A stretch of DNA of 60,000 nucleotides. Origin: Adiantum capillus-veneris. Taxonomy: Eukaryota; Streptophyta; Polypodiopsida; Polypodiales; Pteridaceae. Position 1 is the first letter of the stretch; each line of letters begins with the position of its first letter. This document shows, in pieces, positions 41,301-52,238 of this stretch. Under the pieces are notes generated by a model. The model ran no database searches, was not told the DNA's origin, and saw nothing but the letters and a program-made list of their open reading frames with translations. Made by a program: the position numbers and the translations under genes. The DNA is taken from contig CM043966.1 of NCBI GenBank assembly GCA_014529385.2, positions 39,244,037 through 39,304,036 on the forward strand, read 5' to 3'.

Positions 41301-43419
41301 AACAATCCAAAACTTATCGTGTCCTTGACAAAGTATCTGGTGTTATAGCGGAAGCGTAATGCATGAAGTGGTAGATTTGAATCCACCTCGCTAGCATGCC
41401 TTGCCGAGAGTGATGGCTTCAAACGTGAGAACCAAAACCATTAGTGCCTTGCACAATTTAAACTGGTAGGGATTGTGTGAGCTAATATTACCTATTGTGC
41501 CAGTTCCCCAAACTTGTGTGCCAATGCCCTTGACTCCAAGTCATTGGGCAGTACCTTGGCACAAGGGAGAAGCCTTGCTTCGTGTAAAACTGTTGTGTAA
41601 AGCTGCCAAAGCACTTTGCTTTGCACAACGACAATAGTTGCCAAGTAAAGTGGAAATATGGAATAAGAACAACTGAAACGTGGCTAACTTGGTCGTACGA
41701 CTGCCATCAGTTGTCATGAAAGATGGACGAAAAAAACTCCCTCCTTGGAACGCTTCTCCAAACCGGCTCATAGCCATATTTGCGTTGTGAAAGAGAGTTG
41801 TCACATAGGCATATACGTCCTTGTGTATCATATACACCTGTGGTACGTAATGAAATAACCTGCAAACACATTGCCTATTCCTTCCCAAGTGTGTATGCTC
41901 ATAGCATATGCCGAACGTGGGAATTCTCAAAGCAAAATGCATAAATTGAAGCCTTGCTTCCTTTAACTATGTCTGGCCTCATTGGCAACAAATGCGATTG
42001 ACAATAGATATCATAGCAAAGAGAGTCGACCTTGTCGATCAGGTACAAAAAGTCGACCTTGTCGAATTGCAAATGTAATGGAAAAACAATAGAACATGTA
42101 CAATATATGTATCTTATACCTGCTTGGCTCTATGAATGATAGCCATGATCATTCATTCCATTGCTTACGAGAGTTATCAAGCACTTGCTCAATAACTACT
42201 CTACCTCATGCTGCCAAGGGCCTTGCCCAATTTGCAACCAATTTGGAATCTTGTGAGCAACTTCAATGCTCCATTGGTGGTACACAAAGCGTGCGCCGGC
42301 CATGCCGAGCTATGTGCACCTTGAACAAGAGCGTTGCCGTAGAATCATTCAAGCCTTGCTTGATAAATTCTACCTATCTCTTGGGCGGCAACCATTGCAC
42401 CAGTCAAAATTCACAAAACCAAACAAAGTGCAAATGATTGTATAAAGAATACAAAAATTAATGTTGAAACATAACAAAAATACCTGGAGCGTTAGCGGAT
42501 GCACTTTGAAGCCTCGCCAAGATGCCAACCCACGACTTTGTCGTGCATGGTGTTGGATCTCTCCGGTGGGATCCATAAAGTCTCGAGTCTGGTGTCCTAC
42601 CCTCATATACCCTTCATCCGCTCCGAATAGGGCAAACCTTGCCGACTGGGATTCGCTCGAATCGAAGAGAGTTTGAGGCGTGCAAACGGTTTTGCTTATG
42701 GGATCCTCGCAGCCTTGCTCGGTTATCCAATGATCTGTTTAAAGTTGAATATCATAAAACTCTACTCGACTTAAAGCCCAAGCTGTTCCCGAGATAATCA
42801 ACCTTGTCGATTTTATCCCTCGAATTCTTACAGCTGTTATGTGCCGATCTGAGAAAAATGCCGAGCTTTGAACACAATTTTCTACACATAAAAGTTGCAA
42901 GAAATTCTGATTGAAATTCAGCTCAAGTGGCCTTGCCGAGGACTTCTTCGAAATGCCATCCCATCCTTGCCAAGACCTCGCCGTAGTCGATTGGCAAACC
43001 ATGGGACAATGTCCTTAAAGTTTTTGGGAGGATGCCCAAAATTGGGCATCCCTAAAGTGAGAACTCAAACCAAAACAAAGCCTGGCAGGAGAGCAAAACA
43101 AACCCCTTGGGCGCTCCCGTTGTCGACCTACAGCTCTTCAGCATGGAAAGAACTTTGCTGAGTAGGCCAAGGTGCTCCCATCAAGCCTATCCATGGTGGT
43201 TTTCACGCAGGTGGTGGATGCAGTTCATGACTTGCATACAAGGGCTCGGACCCGCCTTGGAAATTAGGGAAGAGAGAGAGAAATTATGTAGCCTTGCATA
43301 GTGACATGCAAATTCTGTAGCCTTTGATGCTCCTTCCTCGCTGCAAAATTCTATAGCCTTTGATGCAAAATTCTGTAGCCTTCCATAGACGTACTTTTCC
43401 CTCTGAATTCCCATGAATC

Positions 43420-43422
<3 letters not shown>

Positions 43423-43509
<87 letters not shown>
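43423..43509 (+). repeat. (GA)n microsatellite in the leader of the LARD-like element
   Basis: About 43 GA units, about 70 bp from the primer site. Frames of Leu-Ser repeats on the minus strand are artefacts. Confidence 0.97.
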
Positions 43510-43510
<1 letters not shown>

Positions 43511-43576
43511 ATGCAAACTCCATGTGAGACCTCCATCTCCCCTCTTCCATAGCTCCCTTCTTCCTCCTCCCACCTT

Positions 43577-43588
43577 GCTTTGATACCA
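43577..43588 (-). other. Primer binding site of the LARD-like element
   Basis: The minus strand reads TGGTATCAAAGC, one base away from the site TGGTATCAGAGC. It lies one base from the right LTR, and sets the orientation. Confidence 0.85.
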
Positions 43589-43589
43589 G

Positions 43590-43732
43590 TGAAAGGGCAA
43601 GGGGACTGGAACATGCTCATCACCACCCAGCCATGCCCTATATAGGCCCTTGCCCTTCTAAATATAGGGACCCCCTTGACTGCATGTCCGTCCTGGCCCT
43701 TGGCCCGGACTGGTCCTACCCTTGTCCTGACA
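43590..43732 (-). repeat. 5' LTR of the LARD-like element
   Basis: 143 bp, TGAAAGGGC...CTGACA on plus. Followed by the ATATA target duplication. Confidence 0.9.
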
Positions 43733-43797
43733 ATATATGAAAAGCTTGAACCACTAAAAGACACCAACAGTGAAAAGGACGAAGGAACATTTGCAAT

Positions 43798-44528
43798 GGC
43801 AAGAGCTCGATGTCGGGACGCCTGCCAAATGGTATCATCAGACAACAAAAGGCAATGGATAAACAAAAAGAGAAAGAGCAATCGATGACAAAGATGATGG
43901 AAGGAGATGTCAGCCATTATAGAGACCAGTCCACTTACTGAAGGTGGCTCTTGAAGACCACACCCAAGGAGAGAACTTGAGGAAGACAGTGAAGGAGGCT
44001 ATGATGACAACAACCATGTGAAAACCAGTTGTATAATCCTTGTGGAGTGAGAAAAGAGCAAAGTAGCAAACCAACAACCGAACAAAATAATTAGATAGCG
44101 TGATAATTAATGAAGAGCTCTATAGATTAGCAATTTTTATTGCATATACTTGTAATTTCTCATCTTAATGGAAAAGTTCTTTCAGGGGGGGACTAGCCTC
44201 AAAAAATCCACCCTCTACGTCGTGTCAATGTTCAATCTTGCTTTCCTTGAATGTCTTTCTCCTCAATCATCATGATTAATTAGTGCAACTATTACGAGGT
44301 TAATTAATTGCAAGTTACAATTTAGTTACATTCAGATGATTTTGTTCCATTGATCCTATTTGACCCAAGAAGTGCCAATCGAGGGGGAGGGACTTTTCAA
44401 AATGTATATCATATCATGTGAGTTACCAAAAAGGATTATTTATACTCCAAAATGTATACTTTAATATAAGGGTATTATTAATAATCTCTTAAAGGCATGT
44501 GAAATAGAAAGCATTTGATGAATGATGC

Positions 44529-44533
<5 letters not shown>
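43798..44533 (+). repeat. Dispersed ~0.73-kb repeat, copy 2
   Basis: The counterpart of 37152-37871. It carries a polypurine run (GAGGGGGAGGGA near 44385) and ends at a (GT)n tract that runs directly into LINE RT codons. Sequence before the repeat differs between the copies, which suggests separate insertions rather than one tandem duplication. Confidence 0.7.

Positions 44534-44590
<57 letters not shown>
44534..44590 (+). repeat. (GT)n microsatellite
   Basis: About 28 GT units between repeat copy 2 and LINE RT. Confidence 0.97.
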
Positions 44591-44593
<3 letters not shown>

Positions 44594-44860
44594 GGTTAAA
44601 CAAGGATGTCCATTCCCACCAAATCTCTTTAGACCATGCATTGATCAATTAGAACAAATGGTACTTCACTTTCTTCAACAAGAAGGTATTGAAGAGGTTA
44701 TTGTTTGCAATCCGGTAATCATGTTTTTGTTGTATGTGGATGATGTAGTGCTTCTATCACATACTTTAGAGGGTGCACAAAACTTATGGTTGTCCTTGAG
44801 AACTTTTTCTTGCACAGTGACTTGATTGTGAAAACCAACCATAAGGAGAAGCCATGCTTT
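44591..44860 (+). pseudogene. LINE RT fragment (5' of a copia insertion)
   Basis: One frame gives VKQGCPFPPNLFRPCIDQLE, then VIMFLLYVDDVVLLSHTLEG with the catalytic YVDD, then the conserved block NFFLHSDLIVKTN. The frame that reads the end is shifted by one relative to the start. It is interrupted at 44861 by copia. Upstream RT blocks are missing, replaced by the (GT)n tract. Confidence 0.8.
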
Positions 44861-45299
44861 TATTACCATACGTATGTGGCAGTGATATGTGTGAACACAC
44901 TTAGGGCCGTCTCGAGGCATTTTTTTCCTCACTAGTAGATTCTTTCCTCCGTGCATTGTATATATGCCCATCACTCTAGGGCTAACTTATCTTTCATTGT
45001 GCACTAAGAAATACATACTCTTTGTTGTGTGCCTTGAGCTTCTTCGTCTTCTCCAAGCTGTGTGCGTTTCCTTACAACCCTATTTCCAACAATTGGTATT
45101 GGAGTAGGTTGCGTCCTCCTGGGCTTAGTCGCCAACATTGCCAACACATCCTGCTCACTTTCTCATATGCATAATAGATCCTTACAATCTTCTAGGGTGG
45201 TGCTACATAGCACGTGTTGCTCTCGCTTCGTTTCTCCCCTTTTCGGGCAGTTTTCACATCAGGAGCAAGCACTCACAATAGCTTGAACAACAACACAGA

Positions 45300-45729
45300 T
45301 GTGTTCAAGATGTTTGTTGTTGAGGATAAATTGGATAAGGACAGTTACACAATGTGGGCTTACATGATGCTTGTGTAAAAGTGTGTTCAAAATGTTGTGT
45401 AGGGCATTGATGTATGCCCTGGTTTTTTGGATACCTGCGATGTTGAGGACGTTGAAGGTTTTGGCGGCAGGATTGCTGTTGCTAGAGCTGTTTTGCCTAC
45501 AGCTGAGCAGGCTCATTGAGATGTTAGAGATGCGTAGGCTCATGCATTGATTGCACTATCTATGAAGGTCACCATTACTCCTCGCATTCACTCAGCTAAA
45601 TTAGCTGCTTCTCTTGGCAGCACTTCGTCTGGGAATTCTGGTGAAAAGGGCAAAAAGAAGATGTGTTTCTATTATTGTAAAGCTAATGATCACTTGATCA
45701 AGAAGTGTTCTAAGTTGAAGTCAAAATAG
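45300..45729 (+). pseudogene. gag: Copia Gag remnant
   Basis: Pieces in different frames: DKLDKDSYTMWAYMMLV (the copia Gag N-terminal W-x-Y/F region), AVLPTAEQAH and a zinc knuckle CFYYCKANDHLIKKC. The knuckle is C-x3-C-x4-H-x4-C with an extra residue between the Cys. Several in-frame stops show it is dead. The protease frame begins about 110 bp later. Confidence 0.65.
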
Positions 45730-45839
45730 GCTAAGAAGAAAGAGGTTGGTTCCACTATAAGTGCACTTATTGTACATTCTTTTGTGAAAGGAGATTTGAT
45801 GCTGATGTAGATGCAGAATGGGCTTTTAGTGCAAAGTGC

Positions 45840-48800
45840 ACTTATGATCCTTATGTCCATGATGCATGTATGTCAGTTGCTACAGATGCTCATATATGGT
45901 ACTTTGATAGTGGTGCTACAAAGCACATTACCTCTCATCGTAACTTGTTTACCTCTCTCAACAAGGATGTCCCTCATGGGAATACAGTCACTTGTGCCAA
46001 CACGGTCAAGGGAGTTGGAAAGATTGTGCTAATTGCTACAAATGGCAGCTCTTTCACACTTGTTAGTGCACTTTATGTACCTAGGATCGAAAAGAACCTT
46101 TTGTCTATATTTGCACTTGCTAGACTTGATCTTGTTGTCAAATTTGTGGATGACAGTTGTACAGTTCATGATCTTAGTTTTGGTGATGAAATTGTTGCAT
46201 TTGGCATTTTATGTCGTGGCCTGTATAAGCTCACTTTGAATGACAAGTTTGGGCAAAATTTTACAAATGCGGTTGTGGATTCAAAGGCTGTTTCAGATGC
46301 AAAACTTTGGCATGCATGTTTTGGGCATCTGAATTTTGCTAGTTTTCTACGTTTGTAGAAACTTGATATGGTTGCCTCTTTGCCACCTCTTGAAGCACTT
46401 GTGAATTATGTTTGTGAAGGCTGCATTTTGGGTAAAATGGACTGTTCGAAGTTTCCAAAGGATGGTTTAGATAGGGCTACATACAAATTGCAGCTTGTGC
46501 ATAGTCATGTTTGTGAGCCCATGCAAACTCCGTCCTTGGGCAATTACCTTTACTTTATGACTTTCATTGATGATTACTCCAAGCATGCATGGGTGTATCC
46601 ACTTAAATCTAAGTCCAAAATGTTTATGTGCTCCAAGGAATTTCTAGCTATGGCTTCACCAAAAATGTCGAGATGTGTGCGGTCTAGCTGGGAAGGTGCA
46701 AAACCTATGGCTGTGAGAGTTCGTGATGAGAGTCACAAACACTTTAAGAACAGCGTTTATGAAAAATCACCAACTCTCTTTCTAAAGAAAAAATCTAAGA
46801 GGGTTCGTGACAAGACAGTCACAAACCCTCTCCCCTATTGTGAGCACCCTCCGTTCAAATCGAGGGGGGGAGTATATGTCTCATGAGTTTAATGCATTGT
46901 TGGCTAGTCGTGGGATAAAACACCAAGGTATAGTGTCATATACACCTTAGCAAAATGGTGTTGTTGAAAGGAAAAACATGTTGCTTACGGAGACAACATG
47001 ATGTATGGTCAAGGGTCAAGCTTTGCCACATTTGTTTTGGCTTGAGGCAATCATGTGTGCTACTTATGTACTCAACAGGAGTCCTGTGAAAGCTTTGTAG
47101 TCTATGACTCCTTATGAAACATGGCATGATAAGAAGCCATCTATTAATCACATGCACATTTTTTGTTGTTTGGCTTATGCTTTGGTGCCACAAACGTAGT
47201 GCAAAAAATTGGATGATAAGGCTATCAAATGCATTTTTGTTTGTTATAGTACAAAAAGAAAAGGTTACAGGTTATACCATCCACAAATGAAGCATATCTT
47301 GGTTTCACGTGATGTTGTGTTTGTGGAAGATTTTGTTCAGCCTTTGCTTTCATGTACTAGTAGAGACAATACTGTAAGCTCATAAGACATTTGTAACAAT
47401 TTGTTGCCACTTTTCAATGGTGGAAACTTAAATGTAAATTCCAATGAGGCAAATGTACAGCCTAGGGGGGTTTCTGAAAATGCTACAAATTAGCCTATTT
47501 CTGATGCAGATGTACTTGATGTTGAAAGGCCTGAGAATGAGCAAGCTAGAGGTATGCCAAAATCGTCGGTGCATACTTTGCATGACAGTAAATTGGATGC
47601 AGCTTTTAGTCATACTCTTTCAGGTTCTTGCCATGCATCTTATGCATCAAATTGCTACGCTTTCGTTGTTTCTAGCTTATGTGATGTAGAGGAACCTCTA
47701 TCTTTTGATGAAGCACATAATTCACAAAAATTGGATGGCTACCATGCAATTAGAATATAATGCACTTATAGAAAATGACTTATGGACTTTATGTGATTTG
47801 ACGCATGGCAAAATGGCCATTGGTACGAAGTTGGTTCACAAGTTGAAACGCAAGCCCGATTGTGAGATTGATCCCTATAATGCTAGATTTATTTCAAAGG
47901 GTTATGCATAGCAGAAAGGCATAGATTATGAAGAAATTTTTGCTCCCACTTATTGTATGAGTATTGTGCATCTTCTATGTGCATTGGCAGCTCATTTTGT
48001 ATGGGATGTACATTAATTAGACATTGTTACTGTTTTTTTGAATGGTGACATATTTGAGGAAGTTTATGTAACGCAATCTCGTGGTTTTGTCAAGAAAGGA
48101 CAAGAGGATAAAGTGTGCAAATCTAAGAAACTTTTGTATGGGTTGAAGCAATCTCCTCGTGCTTTGTATGATAAAGCTGACACTCATTTGGTTAAACGAG
48201 ACTTTCTTAACAGTCCAACAGAAAGCACTTTGTATGTAAAGGGTAAGGGTGATGTACTTCTCATTGTTGTTCTATATGAGTATGATTTGCTGATCACTGG
48301 TCCAAATGAGACACATATTGCTGAAGTTAAGGCTGATTTGAATGTTACTTTCAAGGTGAAAGATTTGGGGTTGTTGTGTCATTAGTTGGGCATACAGTTT
48401 AAGCAGTGTGATGGTGGTATTGCCTTGTGTCACACACATTTAGAAATATTGCTATTTAAGTTTGGACTTGAGGATTGCAAGCTTATTGTCACTCCCATGG
48501 AAACACGTTCTAATTTGTATCTTTATGATGTTGGATACCAATGCCAATGTCACACTTTACCGAGCTGATGTTGGATACCTTATTTATGTATGCAATACAA
48601 GGCAGAATATTCAGTTTGCAGTCTCATGGGTGAGCAAATTTATGCATAGCCAAGGGTCTAAGCATTGGGAGGCTCTCAAGCGGATCTTTCACTATTTGAG
48701 TGGCACTTTACATCTTGAGTTGTTTTATCCCAAGGGGGAATCATTTCCGCCACATTTACATGCTTTTTCAGACTCAGTTTTGGTTGGTTGTTATGACACA

Positions 48801-49216
48801 CGAGTGTCCACAAGTGGTTTTTGTTTCATGCTCGACATTTCATGCATATCATGGTTGAGTAAGAAGCAACCTACTATGGCCACTTTCAGTTGTAAGGCTG
48901 AGTACAAGGCAATCTTCACAGCTATGATTGAGTGTGTATGGATCACGCGCCTTATGTTGGACATGACACTGCCAACATCATCTACACCGACAGTCAGAGC
49001 GCATTGGCATTTGCAAGGAAACCATTTTTTCATGCTCACACAAAGCACATTGAGGTGCATTATCACTATGTCAGGGAGAGACTCTCAGTAGGAGAGGTCA
49101 GCTTGGCTTATGTGCCAACACGGGACAACCTTGCAGATATTTTCACAAAGGAATTGTCTCATGAGAAGTTCGAAGCTTTTTGCAAAGCTTTGGGCTTACT
49201 CCCCTTTGTGGACTGA
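45840..49216 (+). pseudogene. pol: Copia Pol remnant: protease, integrase, RT, RNase H
   Basis: Protease: IWYFDSGATKHITSH (intact DSG). Pre-integrase: LWHACFGHLNF and CEGCILGKMDC. Integrase: VHSHVCEPMQTPSLGNY, where the first Asp (normally HSDVCGP) is His. The core is then interrupted by about 200 bp of foreign sequence and resumes at GVYVS/YMSHEF, with QQNGVVERKNML following. RT: VFLNGDIFEEVYVTQ and LYGLKQSPRALYDKADTHL. The catalytic YVDD reads YEYD. RNase H: FSDSVLVGCYDTRVSTSG, CKAEYKAIF and YTDSQSALAFARKP in two frames, then the VPTRDNLADIFTKEL tail. At least ten stops or frame changes. Confidence 0.85.
46655..46858 (+). other. Foreign ~200-bp segment with hairpins inside the copia integrase
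   Basis: Between LAMA and the resumption of the integrase (RGGVYVS) the sequence does not match the family. It holds two related inverted repeats: GTTCGTGA/TCACAAAC at 46719-46740 and GAGGGTTCGTGAC/GTCACAAACCCTC at 46799-46830 (13-bp arms, one mismatch, 6-base loop). No clear target duplication. Confidence 0.55.
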
Positions 49217-49522
49217 TCATGTCCTTGGGGCATGGCACTTCCCTATACTCTATGTGTCAGCTCTCGTTCACCGCATCACTCCCAGGGGGTATTTATTACC
49301 TTACATATATGGTAGTGATGTGTGTGAACACACTTAGGATAGTCGGGGCATTTTTTCCCCTCACTAGGAGGTTTTTTCCCCCATGCATGTATATACGCCC
49401 ATCACTCTAGGGCTAACTTATCTTTCATTGTGCATTAAGCAATACATACTCTCTGTTGTGTGCCTTGAGCTTCTTTGTCTTCTCCAAGTAGTGTGTGTTT
49501 CCCTGCAACCCTATTTCCAATA

Positions 49523-50612
49523 GTTTTGTGTACAACAATGAGACACTTGAAGTTGTTGAGAACTTTAAGTACCTTTGCCTTGAGGTTCTAGCCAATCACA
49601 AGTAGCAAGAAGGTACTATGTGTTGTTTGGAAGCTGGGAAGAGAGCATGCTATGCATTTGAGAACATGAGTAATGCGGGGGATGTCAAATGCTAGGTTTT
49701 GAAGAAGTACCTTCGTGACACATTGGTGACATTTGGTCTTCTTTATAGAGTTGGTGTAGGCAGGAGCATCTCAAAGTCTGCTTGGAAAGAGTTTGAGAAT
49801 GTCCAAAAGAATTTTCTTACAAAGTTTCTTCAAATTAAGACACAAACACCATATAAGCTCCCACTTCTTGAGTTGTGATCTCTTCCAATTGAGGTTATGG
49901 GCATGGAAAGGGTTGTGGAGTACATGATAAAGATGCATCAAAGCGCCTCACATCAACTTCCTACAATTGCATGGGAACCAAGCAAAAATGTTCAAAATCA
50001 CATAAAAGCAAGATCTTTAGCACGGGATAGATGCAAGACATAAAGAAGTGGTTTGGGAGATGGGATGCATTACACCTGCTATATGATGCCTCAACACACC
50101 CCCAAGTGAATGAAACTTTTATACAACACCAATGTGCTATGGCTTGGAGGAATTTAGTGGGTCGCACTTCATAAATTACAACACTTATATTGTTAACAAC
50201 TACAAAGCCATGTCCTTCATTGAAAGAGGAGACTGTACTCACCCTTATATGATCAAGCCTATCCCCTTGTTGGTGATATGCACTGTCGCAATCGCTTGGC
50301 TTAGCTCCCACTCCCTTTGGTGCGAGATGTGCGTTGGGGCAATGGAGAAGAGTCACATCAGCTATGCACAATATGCTCACAGTACCACACACTACTAGAG
50401 TGCTCAGCTTTTGCTCACATCCGGACTTGCTTCCCTCATATTTTCAGCCATGAGTTAGACCTACACACTTTCCTCTCCTAGCCACAATGTGGGCTCTCCA
50501 TTCAAATTCTCATTCCCACAATCTTGGAGCATCGAGAATCGCGTATCAGCCCCATACATAGTACATCACATGTATCTTTGGTCCCATAGGTCATATTTGA
50601 CCTCCAAATAAT

Positions 50613-50616
<4 letters not shown>
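49523..50616 (+). pseudogene. LINE C-terminal region (3' of the copia insertion)
   Basis: After the copia element the LINE resumes: VYNNETLEVVENFKYL (the conserved FKYLG block), then LYRVGVGRSISKSAWKEFEN, KNFLTKFLQIKTQTPYKLP and MERVVEYMIKMHQSASHQLP. Further on comes a damaged zinc-finger region, CTICSQYHTLLECSAFAHIR. It ends with AATAATAAAA running into a (CT)n tract. It is the same LINE as 44591-44860 and related to the fragment at 19640-20130. Confidence 0.8.

Positions 50617-50668
<52 letters not shown>
50617..50668 (+). repeat. (CT)n microsatellite at a LINE 3' end
   Basis: About 26 CT units immediately after AATAATAAAA. This is where a poly(A) tail would be expected. Confidence 0.95.
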
Positions 50669-50673
<5 letters not shown>

Positions 50674-50799
50674 CAGGCTTGTTTAATTGATCTTGAGGTT
50701 TGTTGGAATTCTTGTTGTGATGTTATCAATTATCTTCCTTTTCTTCTAGCTCCTACCACATAAATGAATCCAAGGTGGACCCAATCCACATTTTCAGAC

Positions 50800-52067
50800 T
50801 CAGTCATCCCAGGTAGAACATCCATATAAGGGAATCTTCCCCAACATTAGTGTCGTTTTTACATGTGTAACAATACTGCAATGGGGCCGAGTGATTGTGG
50901 TGTCAGATCTATGATCAATTATAACTCTCTTTCCTAGAGGATGTGCTCTATCAATTACAAGATCAACTTGAATGACTGATTCTTGGAACTGCAAGTAGAC
51001 ACAGTTTGTAGGCCATCCATGCACCATTTTTGCTTCCCTCATGAAAGGACGTCCTGAGATCATCTCAGATGACATAGTGTGCTTGGAAAAATTCATAACA
51101 ATGAAGGTATGCCTTATTTTGTGTCCAAAGACCTTGATCTTGAGATCTTCTAGCATCCCAATAGGTTTAACAAGAGTCCCATTGGCCATCTTTACCAATA
51201 TGTTTGTAGTCCCAAGGTGAGGTCTTCCCATAGATTCCCAGCAATTTTTAGTTATAATGCTAATCCCAGCGCCACCATCGAGGATTCCCTTCATAGTTAA
51301 TCCCTTGGTAGTGATTGGTATGGTCACATTGGATTCATCGTCTTCAAAGTATTGTCCCAACTTGTTAACAGGTATTTCAACAACAGAGTTCTCATCTAGG
51401 TTGGGTTGTGGATCTAAATGTTCTTCCCCTATTGACACCTCCCTAGCTCCATCCGTCTCTGCAAATTGTGGTAGCCCGACTTTCAGTTCTCCATTGAGGA
51501 AATCTCGAAGAAGTAAAAATAGCTCCAGGTCTCCATATAGTTAAGACATGACGGTGGCTCAAACTTCTAAAGCCATGAAATCCATCAATTGGCAATATTT
51601 AACAGTAGTTTTTGGGCTTCAATCCCTTGACATGGGGAAGATAAGATCTCCATTTCTTTGATAGGGTCATGTAATCCCTCTGTAAACATTCTCTCTAACA
51701 AGAAGGGAGTACATCCACTTCCCAATGACTTAAAGTCACTTTTTTCTTGGATGACACTAGGTATGGCTAGTGGTCTATGGTCTTTGTGAGGTTGATTTCG
51801 CGTAGGGAACACTATGTTCGTAATCTGGATCTGCCTAGGTGCTGGCTCTAGATCCCTTTGGGTCTCTTCTACCAAACTCATTAATCGCCTGACTCGCTCG
51901 ATCTCCTCTATCAGGTTTGGGTAAGTTCTTATCTTCTTCTTGGGTTCCTTGGGTCCTGTCCGTTGTGGCTCATGATGATCTTCCCTGTTTGTTTCTTTCC
52001 TAGTGACCATTTTAGTCTCCATGTTCTCATTCGAATCAGAATCCTCTTCACCATCGTTCATATACAC
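50800..52067 (-). pseudogene. Retropepsin-containing part of a minus-strand gypsy-like element
   Basis: 51438-50800 encodes a retropepsin-like domain: the motif GILDGGAGISIITKN has D-G-G in place of D-S/T-G, followed by the usual GRPHLG and LVKMANGTL strands, then MSSEMISGRPFMREAK. Upstream, 52067-51585 gives a Lys/Glu-rich linker (HHEPQRTGPKEPKKKIRTYP) and a region ending GIEAQKLLLNIAN. No RT follows at the left end; the LINE and its (CT)n tract lie there. It could be an Athila/Tat-like lineage, but I cannot assign it. Confidence 0.6.
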
Positions 52068-52238
52068 GGGGTCATCACCATTCCCTATGTTGGTCTTTGA
52101 ACTAGGATCTCACTTCACTGGTTTTTGCAATCTCTTCCTTTATGTTTTCTTCTTCTTCTAAGATTGGGCAATTGATGTTGTGTCTCTTCAAGAATATAAT
52201 TTTGGTTTTGGAGCATTTACTAGTACCAAAGCTGTACT

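Larger units (their letters stand above)
38195..43732 (-). mobile_element. LTR retrotransposon with very short LTRs and no proteins (LARD-like)
   Basis: LTRs are 38195-38356 (162 bp) and 43590-43732 (143 bp). They differ by two substitutions and a 19-bp indel in a GGCCCT-rich part. ATATA is duplicated at 38190-38194 and 43733-43737. A primer site lies at 43577-43588 on minus and a polypurine tract (AAGGGGGGAGTAA on minus) at 38357-38369. A palindromic CTATATAG sits in each LTR. The 5.2-kb interior has no Gag or Pol block on either strand and no long frame. It must therefore have moved with proteins supplied by another element. LTR similarity of about 98.6% shows recent movement. Confidence 0.88.
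44861..49522 (+). mobile_element. Old Ty1/copia retrotransposon nested in a LINE
   Basis: LTRs 44861-45091 (231 bp) and 49294-49522 (229 bp) are only about 87-88% identical. GCTTT (44856-44860) and GTTTT (49523-49527) are the target duplication with one mismatch, and removing the insert restores the LINE reading (KPCF then VYNNETLEV). The 5' LTR starts TA rather than TG, and the 3' LTR ends TA rather than CA. The primer-site position (45094-45104) reads TGGTATTGGAG. A polypurine-like CAGGGGGTAT precedes the 3' LTR. The reading frames hold many stops. Confidence 0.88.

Noticed and set aside
43284-43600. Long frames of Leu-Ser repeats
   Set aside because: They are translations of a (GA)n/(CT)n tract and not proteins. 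The same holds at 56287-56587 and 31763-32189.
37152-44533. A single 1.1-kb tandem duplication later split by the LARD-like element
   Set aside because: The sequences upstream of the two copies differ and the tails differ, so separate insertions of one repeat fit better. Not fully excluded.
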